Assembly (NCBI GenBank): GCA_016787295.1 | Contig: JAEUUX010000151.1 | Span: 1 to 42,490, forward strand | DNA length: 42,490 bases | From: Chitinophagales bacterium | GTDB taxonomy: Bacteria; Bacteroidota; Bacteroidia; Chitinophagales; UBA2359 | Direction of reading: 5' to 3' | Shown here: positions 9,553 through 17,349 of the stretch, one piece after another | How the letters are laid out: the number at the start of each line of letters is the position of its first letter | How positions within the stretch are numbered: position 1 is the stretch's first letter | The notes under the pieces: generated by a model | The model's input: the letters and a program-made list of their open reading frames with translations, nothing else | What the model was told of the DNA's origin: nothing | Databases searched by the model: none | Translations under genes and position numbers: made by a program

Positions 9553-9560
9553 CAAAGGTA
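9553..9560 (-). promoter_or_regulatory. -7 box very close to the kdsA start
   Basis: TACCTTTG on the minus strand ends 10 nt before the kdsA ATG. With initiation a few bases after the box, the transcript would have about 2-6 untranslated bases. Confidence 0.6.
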
Positions 9561-9704
9561 CACTTTTTTAAGCAAATATTGTCTTTATACTGTTTAAAAG
9601 CCATGTTTTGGGGATTAATTTTGTGTTTGTTGTTTGTTTGGGGAGTGGGTATGTTTGATGACGAGATGATGGTTACAATAAAAAATTTTTGACGAAACCT
9701 CAAG

Positions 9705-9775
9705 GAGGTGATATTATTCAACAAAACACAACAAATGCTACAGATATGGGATTTTTCACCCAAAATCATAGAAGA
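9705..9775 (-). repeat. Left, shortened copy of a repeat flanking the 21-bp array
   Basis: Bases 9705-9733 match 10236-10264 at 28 of 29 positions (gaggtgatattattc, then acaaaacacaaca), and the stretch around 9757-9775 (caaaatcatagaagaac) matches 10355-10370. The right copy has about 60 extra bases between these blocks, so this copy looks internally deleted. Confidence 0.65.
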
Positions 9776-9778
9776 ACA

Positions 9779-10135
9779 TCGTTAGTTCATAGTAATGAAT
9801 CGTTAGTTCATAGTAATGAATCGTTAGTTCATAGTAATGAATCGTTAGTTCATAGTAATGAATCGTTAGTTCATAGTAATGAATCGTTAGTTCATAGTAA
9901 TGAATGGTTGCTTCATAGTAATGAATGGTTGCTTCATAGTAATGAATGGTTGCTTCATAGTAATGAATGGTTGCTTCATAGTAATGAATCGTTGGTTCAT
10001 AGTAATGAATCGTTAGTTCATAGTAATGAATCGTTAGTTCATAGTAATGAATCGTTAGTTCATAGTAATGAATGGTTGGTTCATAGTAATGAATCGTTAG
10101 TTCATAGTAATGAATCGTTGCTTCATAGTTTGATG
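9779..10135. repeat. 21-bp tandem repeat, 17 units
   Basis: The unit is 21 bp with invariant core ttcatagtaatgaa. Units 1-6 start tcgttag, 7-10 tggttgc, 11 tcgttgg, 12-14 tcgttag, 15 tggttgg, 16 tcgttag, and the last diverges (tcgttgcttcatagtttgatg). Since 21 is a multiple of three, open frames run through on both strands (SLVHSNE heptads on plus, IHYYELT heptads on minus). I read this as a non-coding minisatellite, because neither frame has a supported start, a signal or a partner gene. Confidence 0.9.
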
Positions 10136-10235
10136 ATGACATTATAAAGGTCTTGTTTGTTATTACCAAAACACCTCCGACACGATAACAAGATTATAGC
10201 CTCAAAACAATAGAATTATTAATAAAAACCCCGAT

Positions 10236-10370
10236 GAGGTGATATTATTCGACAAAACACAACATAATGTCAGCCCATTGAGGTTTTTAGCTTTTCCTGT
10301 GCTATCCAAATAACGATATTCATAACACTTCGCTCCCAATACACGACTTTTCGCCAAAATCATAGATGAA
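10236..10370 (-). repeat. Right, longer copy of the repeat flanking the 21-bp array
   Basis: This copy shares its two end blocks with the left copy and holds an extra middle section. A minus-strand frame through it reads LAKSRVLGAKCYEYRYLD. I do not recognise it as a protein family and treat it as a dispersed repeat or decayed element. Confidence 0.5.
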
Positions 10371-10517
10371 CCATAAAAAAACGAACAAAACACTATTGAA
10401 TTTTCACAAAAAACACAAAATTGTTGCACAATACCCCAAAATACTTCTCAAACAACATTTTTTCATGTTTTTTAAAGAAAAAAACGAACAATAGCGCCAA
10501 AAGTGAAAATAAAACCG

Positions 10518-10525
10518 TACCTTTG
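10518..10525 (+). promoter_or_regulatory. valS leader -7 box
   Basis: TACCTTTG exactly fits TAnnTTTG, 19 nt before the leader-peptide ATG at 10545. Initiation near 10531 would place the leader peptide and hairpin in the transcript. Confidence 0.65.
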
Positions 10526-10544
10526 CACAAAATTTTATAGCCTT

Positions 10545-10598
10545 ATGTTAAATTGTCTATCCAATACTGTCGTGGTCGTCGTCACAACTTATCTATAA
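10545..10598 (+). CDS. Valine-rich leader peptide of valS (candidate attenuation peptide)
   Basis: The 17-codon ORF reads MLNCLSNTVVVVVTTYL and stops at TAA 10596-10598. Five consecutive valine codons (GTC GTG GTC GTC GTC, 10569-10583) sit immediately before the end. It lies between the promoter and a 15-bp hairpin in front of valyl-tRNA synthetase, the arrangement of ribosome-mediated attenuation leaders such as those of his, ilv and pheST. Low charged tRNA-Val would stall the ribosome on this run and raise valS expression. The peptide is visible directly; its role is inference from position and content. Confidence 0.8.
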   Translation: MLNCLSNTVVVVVTTYL

Positions 10599-10673
10599 AG
10601 ATGAGAGGGCAACGCATGGATAGCAATTAAGCAACCAACAACCTTCTTGTTTTTATAGCAAGAAGGTTGTTGG
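10551..10673 (+). promoter_or_regulatory. Candidate valine attenuator of valS
   Basis: Hairpin 3:4 is ccaacaaccttcttg (10635-10649) with caagaaggttgttgg (10659-10673), a perfect 15-bp stem with a 9-nt loop, followed by a moderately T-rich stretch (ctttagtgctttat). An upstream pairing joins aattgtctatcca (10551-10563, inside the leader ORF) with tggatagcaatt (10617-10628) with one bulged base. A weaker competitor pairs the purine stretch after the leader stop (10597-10608) with ccttctt of the terminator arm. Ribosome position on the Val codons could choose between these. The terminator is strong in stem but weak in U-tract. Confidence 0.65.
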
Positions 10674-10732
10674 CTTTAGTGCTTTATCCTATAATTTTGT
10701 TCAGTTATCCACTTATAAAATCAGGCATATCC

Positions 10733-13396
10733 ATGGAAAAAAACTATCAACCCGAATTCACCGAGCAGCGCTGGTATGAGCATTGGCTCAAGCAAGACTT
10801 TTTTAGCTCGACACCCGACGAACGTCCGCCCTACAGCATCGTTATTCCACCGCCCAACGTGACAGGTATTCTCCATATGGGACACCTGATGAACAATACG
10901 GTGCAGGATATTTTGATACGTCGCGCCCGCATGAAAGGTTTTAATGCCTGCTGGGTGCCTGGCACCGACCACGCCTCCATTGCCACCGAAGCCAAAGTGG
11001 TGCAGATGCTCCGCAAACAAGGTATCAAAAAAGCCGACCTTACGCGCGAAGAATTTTTGAAATATGCCTACGAATGGAAAGACAAATATGGTGGCATTAT
11101 CTTTCATCAACTTCAAAAATTGGGCGCTTCGTGCGACTGGAATAGGGCGCGTTTCACGATGGACGAAACCTATTACCGCGCCGTTATCCGCACTTTTGTT
11201 GACCTATACCAAAAAGGACACATCTACCGCGCCCTTCGCATGGTCAATTGGGATCCCGAAGGTTTGACAACGGTTTCGAACGAAGAGGTGATTTATGGCG
11301 ATACCGACGAACAAGATTCGCTCTACCATATTCGCTACCGCATCGAGGGAAGCGCGGACGAGTGGGTGACGATAGCCACAACCCGACCCGAAACGATTTT
11401 TGCCGATACCGCCATTGCTGTAAATCCCAGCGACGAGCGTTTTATGCACTTGATTGGCAAAAAAGCGCTCATACCTTTCATCGAGCGAGCCATTCCTATC
11501 ATTGGAGATACTTATGTTGAGTCTGATTTTGGAACAGGTTGCCTCAAGGTAACACCCGCTCACGACATCAACGACTACGAAATTGGACAACGCCACCAAC
11601 TGCCAATCATCGACATTCTGAACGACAACGGTAGCCTAAACGAAGCCTGCCAAATGCCCAATTACATTGGCAAAGACCGTTTTGAAGTGCGAAAAATGGC
11701 AGCCGAAGATTTGGAAAAAGCAGGTTTTTTGGTGAAAACCGAAACAATTTTTCACAAAGTAGGACGCTCCGAACGCACCAATGCCGTCATCGAACCCAAA
11801 CTGTCGTTACAATGGTTTATTGCGATGAAAAAATTGTGCGAACCAGCTTTGGAACACGTCTTGAACGATGATGTGCGTCTTTTGCCCGAAAAATTTAAAA
11901 ATACCTACCGCCACTGGATGGAAAACGTGCGCGATTGGTGCATTTCGCGCCAATTGTGGTGGGGACATCGCATTCCAGCTTATTTCTATGGCGAAGGCAA
12001 CAACGATTTTGTGGTTGCCGAAAGCATAGAAGCCGCCTTAGAATCAGCACAAAAAGCCAGCAATAATCCCGCCCTTACCACCGCCGATTTGCGCCAAGAC
12101 GAAGATGTTTTAGACACTTGGGCATCGTCTTGGTTGTGGCCTATTGCCGTGTTTGATGGTTTCGAAAATTATGTTTTAGGAGACGGAACGATTAAAAAAC
12201 CCACAGCAGAACTTGCGTACTATTATCCGACCAACGCATTGGTAACAGGTCCCGATATTTTGTTCTTTTGGGTGGCGCGGATGATCATTGCGGGCTATGA
12301 ATACATGAACGAAAAACCATTTCAGGACGTATACCTCACAGGTTTGATACGCGACAAATTGGGCAGAAAAATGTCTAAATCCTTGGGCAATTCTCCCGAT
12401 GCCCTCGAACTAATTGCCCAATATGGTGCAGATGGCGTTCGTACAGGCATTTTGTTCTGTTCGCCCGCTGGCAACGACTTATTGTTTGATGAAAAACTGT
12501 GCGAACAAGGCAGAAATTTCAACAACAAAGTCTGGAATGTTTTACGACTTATCAAAGGTTGGGAAGTTCGCGAGGGCAGCAACGAAGACAATACGCCCAT
12601 TATCGCTTGGTTTGAGAGCAAATTGCACCAAATTAATAGCGAGATAGAGCAATTGTTTAGTCAATATCGCATTTCGGAGGCATTGAACAAAATCTATAGC
12701 TTTGTGTGGGACGATTTTTGTTCGGTATATTTGGAGATGATAAAACCCGATTACCAGCAACCGATAGACCGTGCGAGTTATGACAAAACTTTGTTTTTCT
12801 TTGAGCAATTGATGAAAATTTTGCATCCTTTCATGCCCTTCATCACCGAAGAAATTTACCACCAAATTGCCCAACGCAGCGAGCGCGACTGCATTGCGGT
12901 AGCAGCCTATCCCGAAGTGGGAACGATTGACAGCGCCGCCATTGCGCGCGGCGAAGCCCTGAAAGAGTTGCTCACCAAGTTGCGCGATGTGCGGATTAAA
13001 AAGAACATCAAACCGCGCGATCCGCTACCTGTTTTTGCGACCGTTGCCAACAGCGATTTTTATGCACCTTTGCGTCCTTTGTTGCAGAAAAAAGCCTTTT
13101 TGTCGGAGCTAACTTTCACCCAAGAAGAGGTAGCCAATAGTTCGCCTTTTATGGTAGGCACCGATACGTTTTATGTCGTCTTGGGCGAAAGCATCGACCT
13201 TGCCGCCGAGCGCGAACGCCTCCAAAAAGAATTGGACTACAACATAGGTTTCCGCGATTCGGTGTGGAAAAAATTGGGTAACGAGAAATTTGTTAGCAAT
13301 GCTCCCGCCGCCGTATTGGACAAAGAACGCCAAAAATTAGCCGATGCCGACCTCAAAATAAAACTCTTGGAAGATAGTTTGGTACGCCTCAATTAG
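10733..13396 (+). CDS. valS: Valyl-tRNA synthetase
   Basis: The 887-residue class I synthetase charges tRNA-Val in the cytosol. The HIGH motif is HMGH (residues 48-51, in NVTGILHMGHLMNN) and KMSKS is at about 547 ([11 protein letters not shown]). The editing domain (TTRPETIFADTAIAV) and an ending coiled-coil tail (LAAERERLQKELDY) are present. I start at MEKNYQPEFT. The upstream in-frame ATG at 10667 lies inside the attenuator hairpin and would add a hydrophobic stretch not found in the family. Expression is probably set by the valine leader upstream. A hairpin terminator follows at 13416. Confidence 0.95.
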   Translation: MEKNYQPEFTEQRWYEHWLKQDFFSSTPDERPPYSIVIPPPNVTGILHMGHLMNNTVQDILIRRARMKGFNACWVPGTDHASIATEAKVVQMLRKQGIKKADLTREEFLKYAYEWKDKYGGIIFHQLQKLGASCDWNRARFTMDETYYRAVIRTFVDLYQKGHIYRALRMVNWDPEGLTTVSNEEVIYGDTDEQDSLYHIRYRIEGSADEWVTIATTRPETIFADTAIAVNPSDERFMHLIGKKALIPFIERAIPIIGDTYVESDFGTGCLKVTPAHDINDYEIGQRHQLPIIDILNDNGSLNEACQMPNYIGKDRFEVRKMAAEDLEKAGFLVKTETIFHKVGRSERTNAVIEPKLSLQWFIAMKKLCEPALEHVLNDDVRLLPEKFKNTYRHWMENVRDWCISRQLWWGHRIPAYFYGEGNNDFVVAESIEAALESAQKASNNPALTTADLRQDEDVLDTWASSWLWPIAVFDGFENYVLGDGTIKKPTAELAYYYPTNALVTGPDILFFWVARMIIAGYEYMNEKPFQDVYLTGLIRDKLGRKMSKSLGNSPDALELIAQYGADGVRTGILFCSPAGNDLLFDEKLCEQGRNFNNKVWNVLRLIKGWEVREGSNEDNTPIIAWFESKLHQINSEIEQLFSQYRISEALNKIYSFVWDDFCSVYLEMIKPDYQQPIDRASYDKTLFFFEQLMKILHPFMPFITEEIYHQIAQRSERDCIAVAAYPEVGTIDSAAIARGEALKELLTKLRDVRIKKNIKPRDPLPVFATVANSDFYAPLRPLLQKKAFLSELTFTQEEVANSSPFMVGTDTFYVVLGESIDLAAERERLQKELDYNIGFRDSVWKKLGNEKFVSNAPAAVLDKERQKLADADLKIKLLEDSLVRLN

Positions 13397-13415
13397 TAGT
13401 GGATATATGACAATG

Positions 13416-13446
13416 CCCCCAAAAATCAAAAATAGATTTTTGGGGG
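13416..13446 (+). terminator. valS terminator, identical to the one at 15615-15645
   Basis: Stem cccccaaaaatc (13416-13427) with gatttttggggg (13435-13446), loop aaaaata, followed by tgtttttttt. The 31-nt core is identical to the terminator behind the RloB-like gene. Confidence 0.9.
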
Positions 13447-13485
13447 TGTTTTTTTTATTTTTTTCAAAAAGTCAAAAATAAGCTG

Positions 13486-13493
13486 TATATTTG
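13486..13493 (+). promoter_or_regulatory. -7 box for the AAA15 ATPase gene
   Basis: TATATTTG fits TAnnTTTG, 28 nt before the ATG at 13522 and just after the valS terminator, so the defence pair has its own promoter. Confidence 0.55.
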
Positions 13494-13521
13494 CAAGAAA
13501 ATTACAAAAAAAGCCTTTATT

Positions 13522-14832
13522 ATGCTAATACAGTTCAAAATAGCCAATTTTAAATGCTTCAAAGACGAAGCAATTTTGAGTATGCGTGCGGCTACACACC
13601 TTAAAAATGATGTAGGGCAACATAAGTTTAGCCCTATTGTCAACAAACCCGATTATCAATTATTGCCAAGTGTAGCTATCTATGGTGCCAATGCCAGCGG
13701 AAAATCGAGCATTGTTCAGGCATTATCCGTCATGCTCCAAATGGTTTTACATTCTGCCAATGAATCGAACAGTACTACCGAATTGCCATCGTTTGCACAT
13801 CGTTTACATACCATAAGCATACAAGAACCCACCTTGTTTGAAATCATTTTTTTGCACCATAACATTAAATATCGCTATGGTTTTGCCATACAAAAAAATC
13901 CAAATGCAATAGCGGAAGAGTGGTTATACACAAGCGATACTACCAAACAAAAGCAAAAAGAAGTGGAGATTTTCTATCGAAAAGAGCAAGATTTTGATGC
14001 CCACAGTTCGTTTAAAATTGGCAATACAATAAGCAAAATGGTGCGCCCAAACGCCCTATGGCTATCTGTAGCAGCACAACTCAACGACCCTATTGCTACC
14101 AATGTACAAATGTGGTCGAAAAAATGTCATACCCTTTCGGGAATGAGAACAGGATATAAACAATTTACCGCCGAAGAATCACAAAAAAATCCTATTTTCA
14201 AAAAACAAGTATTGGAACTGATGCAAGCCGCCGATTTAGGAATACTTGATTTTGAGGTAGCAGATATACCTGATGAGGAAATAGCGAATCTACCCAAAGT
14301 GATTAGAGACTTAGTGGCTGATAAAAAAGTCCAAATGGGCAAATCCATCAAAACACACCACCAAGTATACAACGAATACAATTTGCCTACTGATGTTGCT
14401 TTTTTTGATATGGAAACAGACGAATCCGACGGCACCATGAAATACTTTGCTTTGGCGGGACCGCTACTTGATGCTTTGCAGTCGGGAGATATATTGGTGG
14501 TTGATGAATTGGAAAGTCAACTGCACCCACTACTTACCCAAAAAATAATCGATTTGTTTAACAAACCCCAAAGCAATCCTAATGGGGCACAGTTGTTGTT
14601 TACTACGCACAATACCTACCTTTTGGAAAGTATGCCGCGCGACCAAATTTGGCTAACAGAAAAAGATAATTATGGAGCGGCTACACTTGTGGCGGTAAGC
14701 GATTACCAAGTGCGCGAAAACGAAAATGTGCAACGCAACTATCTTTTGGGCAAATATGGCGCTATTCCCTACCTACGCCCCTTTGAGACAATTACTACTT
14801 CACCCCAAAAACCACAACCTACCGATGTCTAA
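13522..14832 (+). CDS. AAA15-family ATPase of an RloAB/AbiL-type defence pair
   Basis: The 436-residue SMC/OLD-like ATPase starts with the family pattern MLIQFKIANFKCFKDEAILS and has Walker A GANASGKS (55-62). The Walker B/signature region is GDILVVDELESQLHPLL (about 325-342), followed by the switch LLFTTHNTYLLE. There are no membrane segments. Ligand-binding AAA15 proteins of this type pair with RloB-like or TOPRIM nucleases in abortive-infection systems (AbiL, the related PARIS). Its stop overlaps the start of the RloB-like gene by 8 nt, so the two are translationally coupled. Assignment to the family is firm; the trigger and target are unknown. Confidence 0.88.
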   Translation: MLIQFKIANFKCFKDEAILSMRAATHLKNDVGQHKFSPIVNKPDYQLLPSVAIYGANASGKSSIVQALSVMLQMVLHSANESNSTTELPSFAHRLHTISIQEPTLFEIIFLHHNIKYRYGFAIQKNPNAIAEEWLYTSDTTKQKQKEVEIFYRKEQDFDAHSSFKIGNTISKMVRPNALWLSVAAQLNDPIATNVQMWSKKCHTLSGMRTGYKQFTAEESQKNPIFKKQVLELMQAADLGILDFEVADIPDEEIANLPKVIRDLVADKKVQMGKSIKTHHQVYNEYNLPTDVAFFDMETDESDGTMKYFALAGPLLDALQSGDILVVDELESQLHPLLTQKIIDLFNKPQSNPNGAQLLFTTHNTYLLESMPRDQIWLTEKDNYGAATLVAVSDYQVRENENVQRNYLLGKYGAIPYLRPFETITTSPQKPQPTDV

Positions 14833-15598
14833 AGTCCCTCATCCCAACGATAAGAAACGCACGAAAGATTACCAAGAGCGACAGAAGCGCCAAAACGGAG
14901 GCGAATCGGATCGTGGTAATGCAACGCTTCCACAAAAGGAAAGTTTCTTAATTTTTTGTGTTGGCAAAAATACTGAACGCCAGTATTTTGAGCATTTTAA
15001 AACAGCTACTATAGAGGTTGCTTGCCCGCCTGATGCGGCAGGAAAAGATCCTTTGACAATGGTAGAAACTGTTCTCGAATGCCTGCCAGCATATCAAGCA
15101 AAACTTAAACTCGAGAAAGGTGAGGAATATCAACATATTTGGATAGTGTTTGACAAAGACAATTTCGAGGACTACAACTTTAACAATGCCATCAATAAAG
15201 CTACTGCTCATGGTATAAAAGTTGCTTGGTCGAATCAGGCTTTTGAGTATTGGTTTATATTGCACTTTATGGATCATCAAGGTGGCGGCATGCATCGAGA
15301 TGGGTATTATGACCTTATTAACCAACATATCGGAAAATATGGTGAAAAATATGACAAAGATTCAAAAAATGTAAGCCGCAAAATGTTCGATATTTTGGCA
15401 GCTATCAATCCCGATGACAATGTTAAGCCTAAGCGCACTTTCAGACAATTGGCATGGCAACGTGCAAAACGTATTTATGAGCATCACCAACAAGAAGGAA
15501 ATACGCCAGCTATGTCGGAGTCTTGTACCACTGTTTTTGAGTTGGTCGCATTGTTAGACCCTACCATAGCAAAAGATAATGCTGGAAAATGCAGTTAG
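14825..15598 (+). CDS. RloB-like (TOPRIM-type) protein, partner of the AAA15 ATPase
   Basis: The 257-residue protein starts at MSKVPHPNDKK, whose ATG overlaps the previous stop (ATGTCTAA). A longer frame upstream only repeats the other gene in another phase. RloB-type features are the basic N-terminus, FCVGKNTERQYFEHF with a conserved Glu, IWIVFDKDNF with acidic residues, and NQAFEYWFILHF. These resemble a TOPRIM-like metal-binding nuclease core. In known pairs the ATPase senses infection and this partner delivers the toxic cut, possibly on tRNA or DNA. That role is inferred here. Confidence 0.85.
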   Translation: MSKVPHPNDKKRTKDYQERQKRQNGGESDRGNATLPQKESFLIFCVGKNTERQYFEHFKTATIEVACPPDAAGKDPLTMVETVLECLPAYQAKLKLEKGEEYQHIWIVFDKDNFEDYNFNNAINKATAHGIKVAWSNQAFEYWFILHFMDHQGGGMHRDGYYDLINQHIGKYGEKYDKDSKNVSRKMFDILAAINPDDNVKPKRTFRQLAWQRAKRIYEHHQQEGNTPAMSESCTTVFELVALLDPTIAKDNAGKCS

Positions 15599-15614
15599 GC
15601 ACAACACAGCAACA

Positions 15615-15645
15615 CCCCCAAAAATCAAAAATAGATTTTTGGGGG
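15615..15645 (+). terminator. Terminator behind the RloB-like gene
   Basis: The 31-nt hairpin cccccaaaaatc-aaaaata-gatttttggggg is identical to that after valS, with an added aca/tgt extension of the stem, then a T run. Confidence 0.9.
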
Positions 15646-15749
15646 TGTTTTTTGCCATATTTCATCAACCAAACAAACGTAATTCGTAATTTTCCCTTCT
15701 TTCTTTCTTCGGGCATACAAAAAACTACCATCACTTTCCAAATAATACC

Positions 15750-15757
15750 TACCTTTG
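15750..15757 (+). promoter_or_regulatory. -7 box for the DUF2400 gene
   Basis: TACCTTTG fits TAnnTTTG and is the only good box between the terminator at 15645 and the gene at 15919. Confidence 0.55.
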
Positions 15758-15918
15758 CAACCCAATAAAAGCTAAGAAAACTTTTATTGAGCCTTGTTTG
15801 GGTTATTACACAATTGTAACGTATCGTTTTTAACAGTTATTGTGTAAAACATGAAAGGAGCTATATTTTTACAAAAAGCAATTATTTTACACAACTTATC
15901 CAATACCATTGACCCTCT

Positions 15919-16701
15919 ATGTCTCTCCAAAATCTGTATTGTTTTTTAGAAGAAAAAACCGAGCAATATAACCATATAGATTTCGTTGCAACTGACCCGA
16001 TTAGCATTCCGCACCGTTTTGGGCAGTTACAAGACATCGAAATTGCTGCTTTTTGGACGGCTATGTTGGCTTGGGGACAACGAAAAACCATCATTAACAA
16101 GGCGACCACTTTGTTTGCCATGATGGACAATGCCCCACACGATTTTGTGTTGCATCATAGCGAAAAAGACCTATCAGCGCTATTGCAGTTCAAACATCGG
16201 ACGTTCAATGCGGTTGATGTGGCGTATTTTTTGCGTTTTTTGCGACACCACTACCAACAACACAATAGTTTAGAAACAGCTTTTGTGGCAACACTTTCGC
16301 CCCAAGATACTGATGTGGGTAATGCTTTGCGCGGTTTTTATGACTACTTTTTTTTCTTAGAATCCGCACCACAACGCACCCGCAAACACATTGCTACACC
16401 CGCGCGGCAGTCGGCTTGCAAACGTCTCAATATGTTTTTGCGGTGGATGGTGCGACGCGATAATAAAGGCGTAGATTTCGGTTTGTGGCAGCATATTTCT
16501 CCGAGTCAACTGCTCATTCCTTTGGACGTACATGTAGACCGCATCGCGCGACAATTGGGTTTGTTGCAAAGCCGCGCCGCCGATTGGAAGGCTGTATTGC
16601 AACTCACCGAAGTATTGCGACAGTTTGACCCACTTGATCCTGCCAAATACGATTTCGCTTTGTTTGGCTTGGGTTTGGAGGGATATTTTGAGCAAAAATG
16701 A
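15919..16701 (+). CDS. TIGR02757/DUF2400 family protein
   Basis: The 260-residue protein matches a conserved bacterial family of unknown biochemical function. The signature is at the C-terminus: LLIPLDVHVDRIARQLGLL, then LRQFDPLDPAKYDFALFGLG. The helical make-up and the LDVHVDR loop recall HhH-GPD DNA glycosylase folds, but no catalytic Lys/Asp pair can be assigned by eye. It has no signal peptide and no membrane segment, and it is transcribed alone. Function is unknown. The long structured leader upstream is unusual for this gene. Confidence 0.88.
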   Translation: MSLQNLYCFLEEKTEQYNHIDFVATDPISIPHRFGQLQDIEIAAFWTAMLAWGQRKTIINKATTLFAMMDNAPHDFVLHHSEKDLSALLQFKHRTFNAVDVAYFLRFLRHHYQQHNSLETAFVATLSPQDTDVGNALRGFYDYFFFLESAPQRTRKHIATPARQSACKRLNMFLRWMVRRDNKGVDFGLWQHISPSQLLIPLDVHVDRIARQLGLLQSRAADWKAVLQLTEVLRQFDPLDPAKYDFALFGLGLEGYFEQK

Positions 16702-16816
16702 ACGGTTGTTTAGGTTTATTGGGTGTTTTTTTATGCAAAGCAATTAGTATTAAAGTGTCATCGTTGTCAGTTTATGTGTCATCGTTGTCAATCGAAGTTG
16801 CTAATTGGAAAGTAGT

Positions 16817-17257
16817 TCACTCCCTTTGTTCGTCATATTTAAGAATAAAACGCTCCAATTGTTGTTCATTCCAGTTGTTTTTTTCTAAAACGTGGTTGTT
16901 AAATAGGCGTTTAATAAGACGTTTTCGGAAACCAATACCGCCTATTAAACGCATTTTTTTGTTGGAAGGAAAAAAGATGATTTCGCAATGATGAGTCGTA
17001 GCTGTTGGCAAGCGTGTATCATCATAATAATTGGGATTTGTGTTAATATAGTAGGACTTGACGTATAACAATTCTTCGTTTTGCAGCGAAAACAAAGAAA
17101 AATGCCTTCCCCATTGTCCATCTTTTTTCCACAAACAATAAGGCTCATTATTCACCCACACTGTATCGCGCCGAAAAACAACCGTTTGCGCCAATACTGC
17201 AAGGCTACTTTGCTGAATGATGAGCATGAAAAATAAAATTTGGATATACTGATTCAT
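16817..17257 (-). CDS. Small secreted protein of unknown function
   Basis: I do not recognise this 146-residue protein. The start MNQYIQILFFMLIIQQSSLA gives a signal peptide ending near VLAQ; a longer in-frame extension would run through the aconitase terminator and is rejected. The mature part begins VVFRRDTVWVNNEPYCLWKK and has a basic, Asn-rich C-terminus (KRLIKRLFNNHVLEKNNW). It lies 92 bp after aconitase on the same strand but behind a terminator hairpin, so it is probably a separate unit. It is likely periplasmic or surface-exposed. Confidence 0.65.
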   Translation of the reverse strand: MNQYIQILFFMLIIQQSSLAVLAQTVVFRRDTVWVNNEPYCLWKKDGQWGRHFSLFSLQNEELLYVKSYYINTNPNYYDDTRLPTATTHHCEIIFFPSNKKMRLIGGIGFRKRLIKRLFNNHVLEKNNWNEQQLERFILKYDEQRE

Positions 17258-17289
17258 ATTGAACAAAATGGTATTGTGATATAATAACA

Positions 17290-17325
17290 AAAACCCTCGA
17301 CAAGTAAAGACTTGTTGAGGGTTTT
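17290..17325 (-). terminator. Aconitase terminator
   Basis: The arms aaaaccctcgacaag (17290-17304) and cttgttgagggtttt (17311-17325) pair with one G-T, loop taaaga. Read on the minus strand it is followed by a T-rich stretch. Confidence 0.85.
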
Positions 17326-17349
17326 TTATGGTGAAAGATATTGTGTTTT

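Larger units (their letters stand above)
15599..15918 (+). other. Intergenic region with promoter and structured leader of the DUF2400 gene
   Basis: After the terminator at 15615-15645 comes a TACCTTTG box (15750-15757) and a leader of about 155 nt. The leader has two 9-bp perfect stems: caataaaag/cttttattg (15763-15771, 15781-15789; enclosed by aaccc/gggtt) and ttacacaat/attgtgtaa (15806-15814, 15839-15847). A 32-codon ORF from ATG 15851 overlaps the next gene's start out of frame; I do not claim it is translated. Confidence 0.5.

Noticed and set aside
9779-10135. CRISPR array
   Set aside because: Units are contiguous with no unique spacers, and no cas gene is near.
9689-10147. 152-codon plus-strand frame of SLVHSNE heptads
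   Set aside because: It is produced by the 21-bp repeat unit; the opposite strand is equally open, and no start signal or partner supports it.
9756-10169. 137-codon minus-strand frame of IHYYELT heptads
   Set aside because: Same arithmetic artefact of a 21-bp unit without stops in this phase.
10202-10429. 75-codon minus-strand gene containing LAKSRVLGAKCYEYRYLD
   Set aside because: It lies inside the flanking repeat, its other copy is deleted, and no family is recognised; kept as a repeat only.
10551-10673. T-box riboswitch in front of valS
   Set aside because: No T-box sequence or specifier-loop architecture is seen; a Val-rich peptide plus hairpin explains the leader better.
10667-10732. 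N-terminal extension of valS by 22 codons
   Set aside because: The ATG lies in the right arm of the attenuator hairpin, and the hydrophobic extension is not found in valyl-tRNA synthetases.
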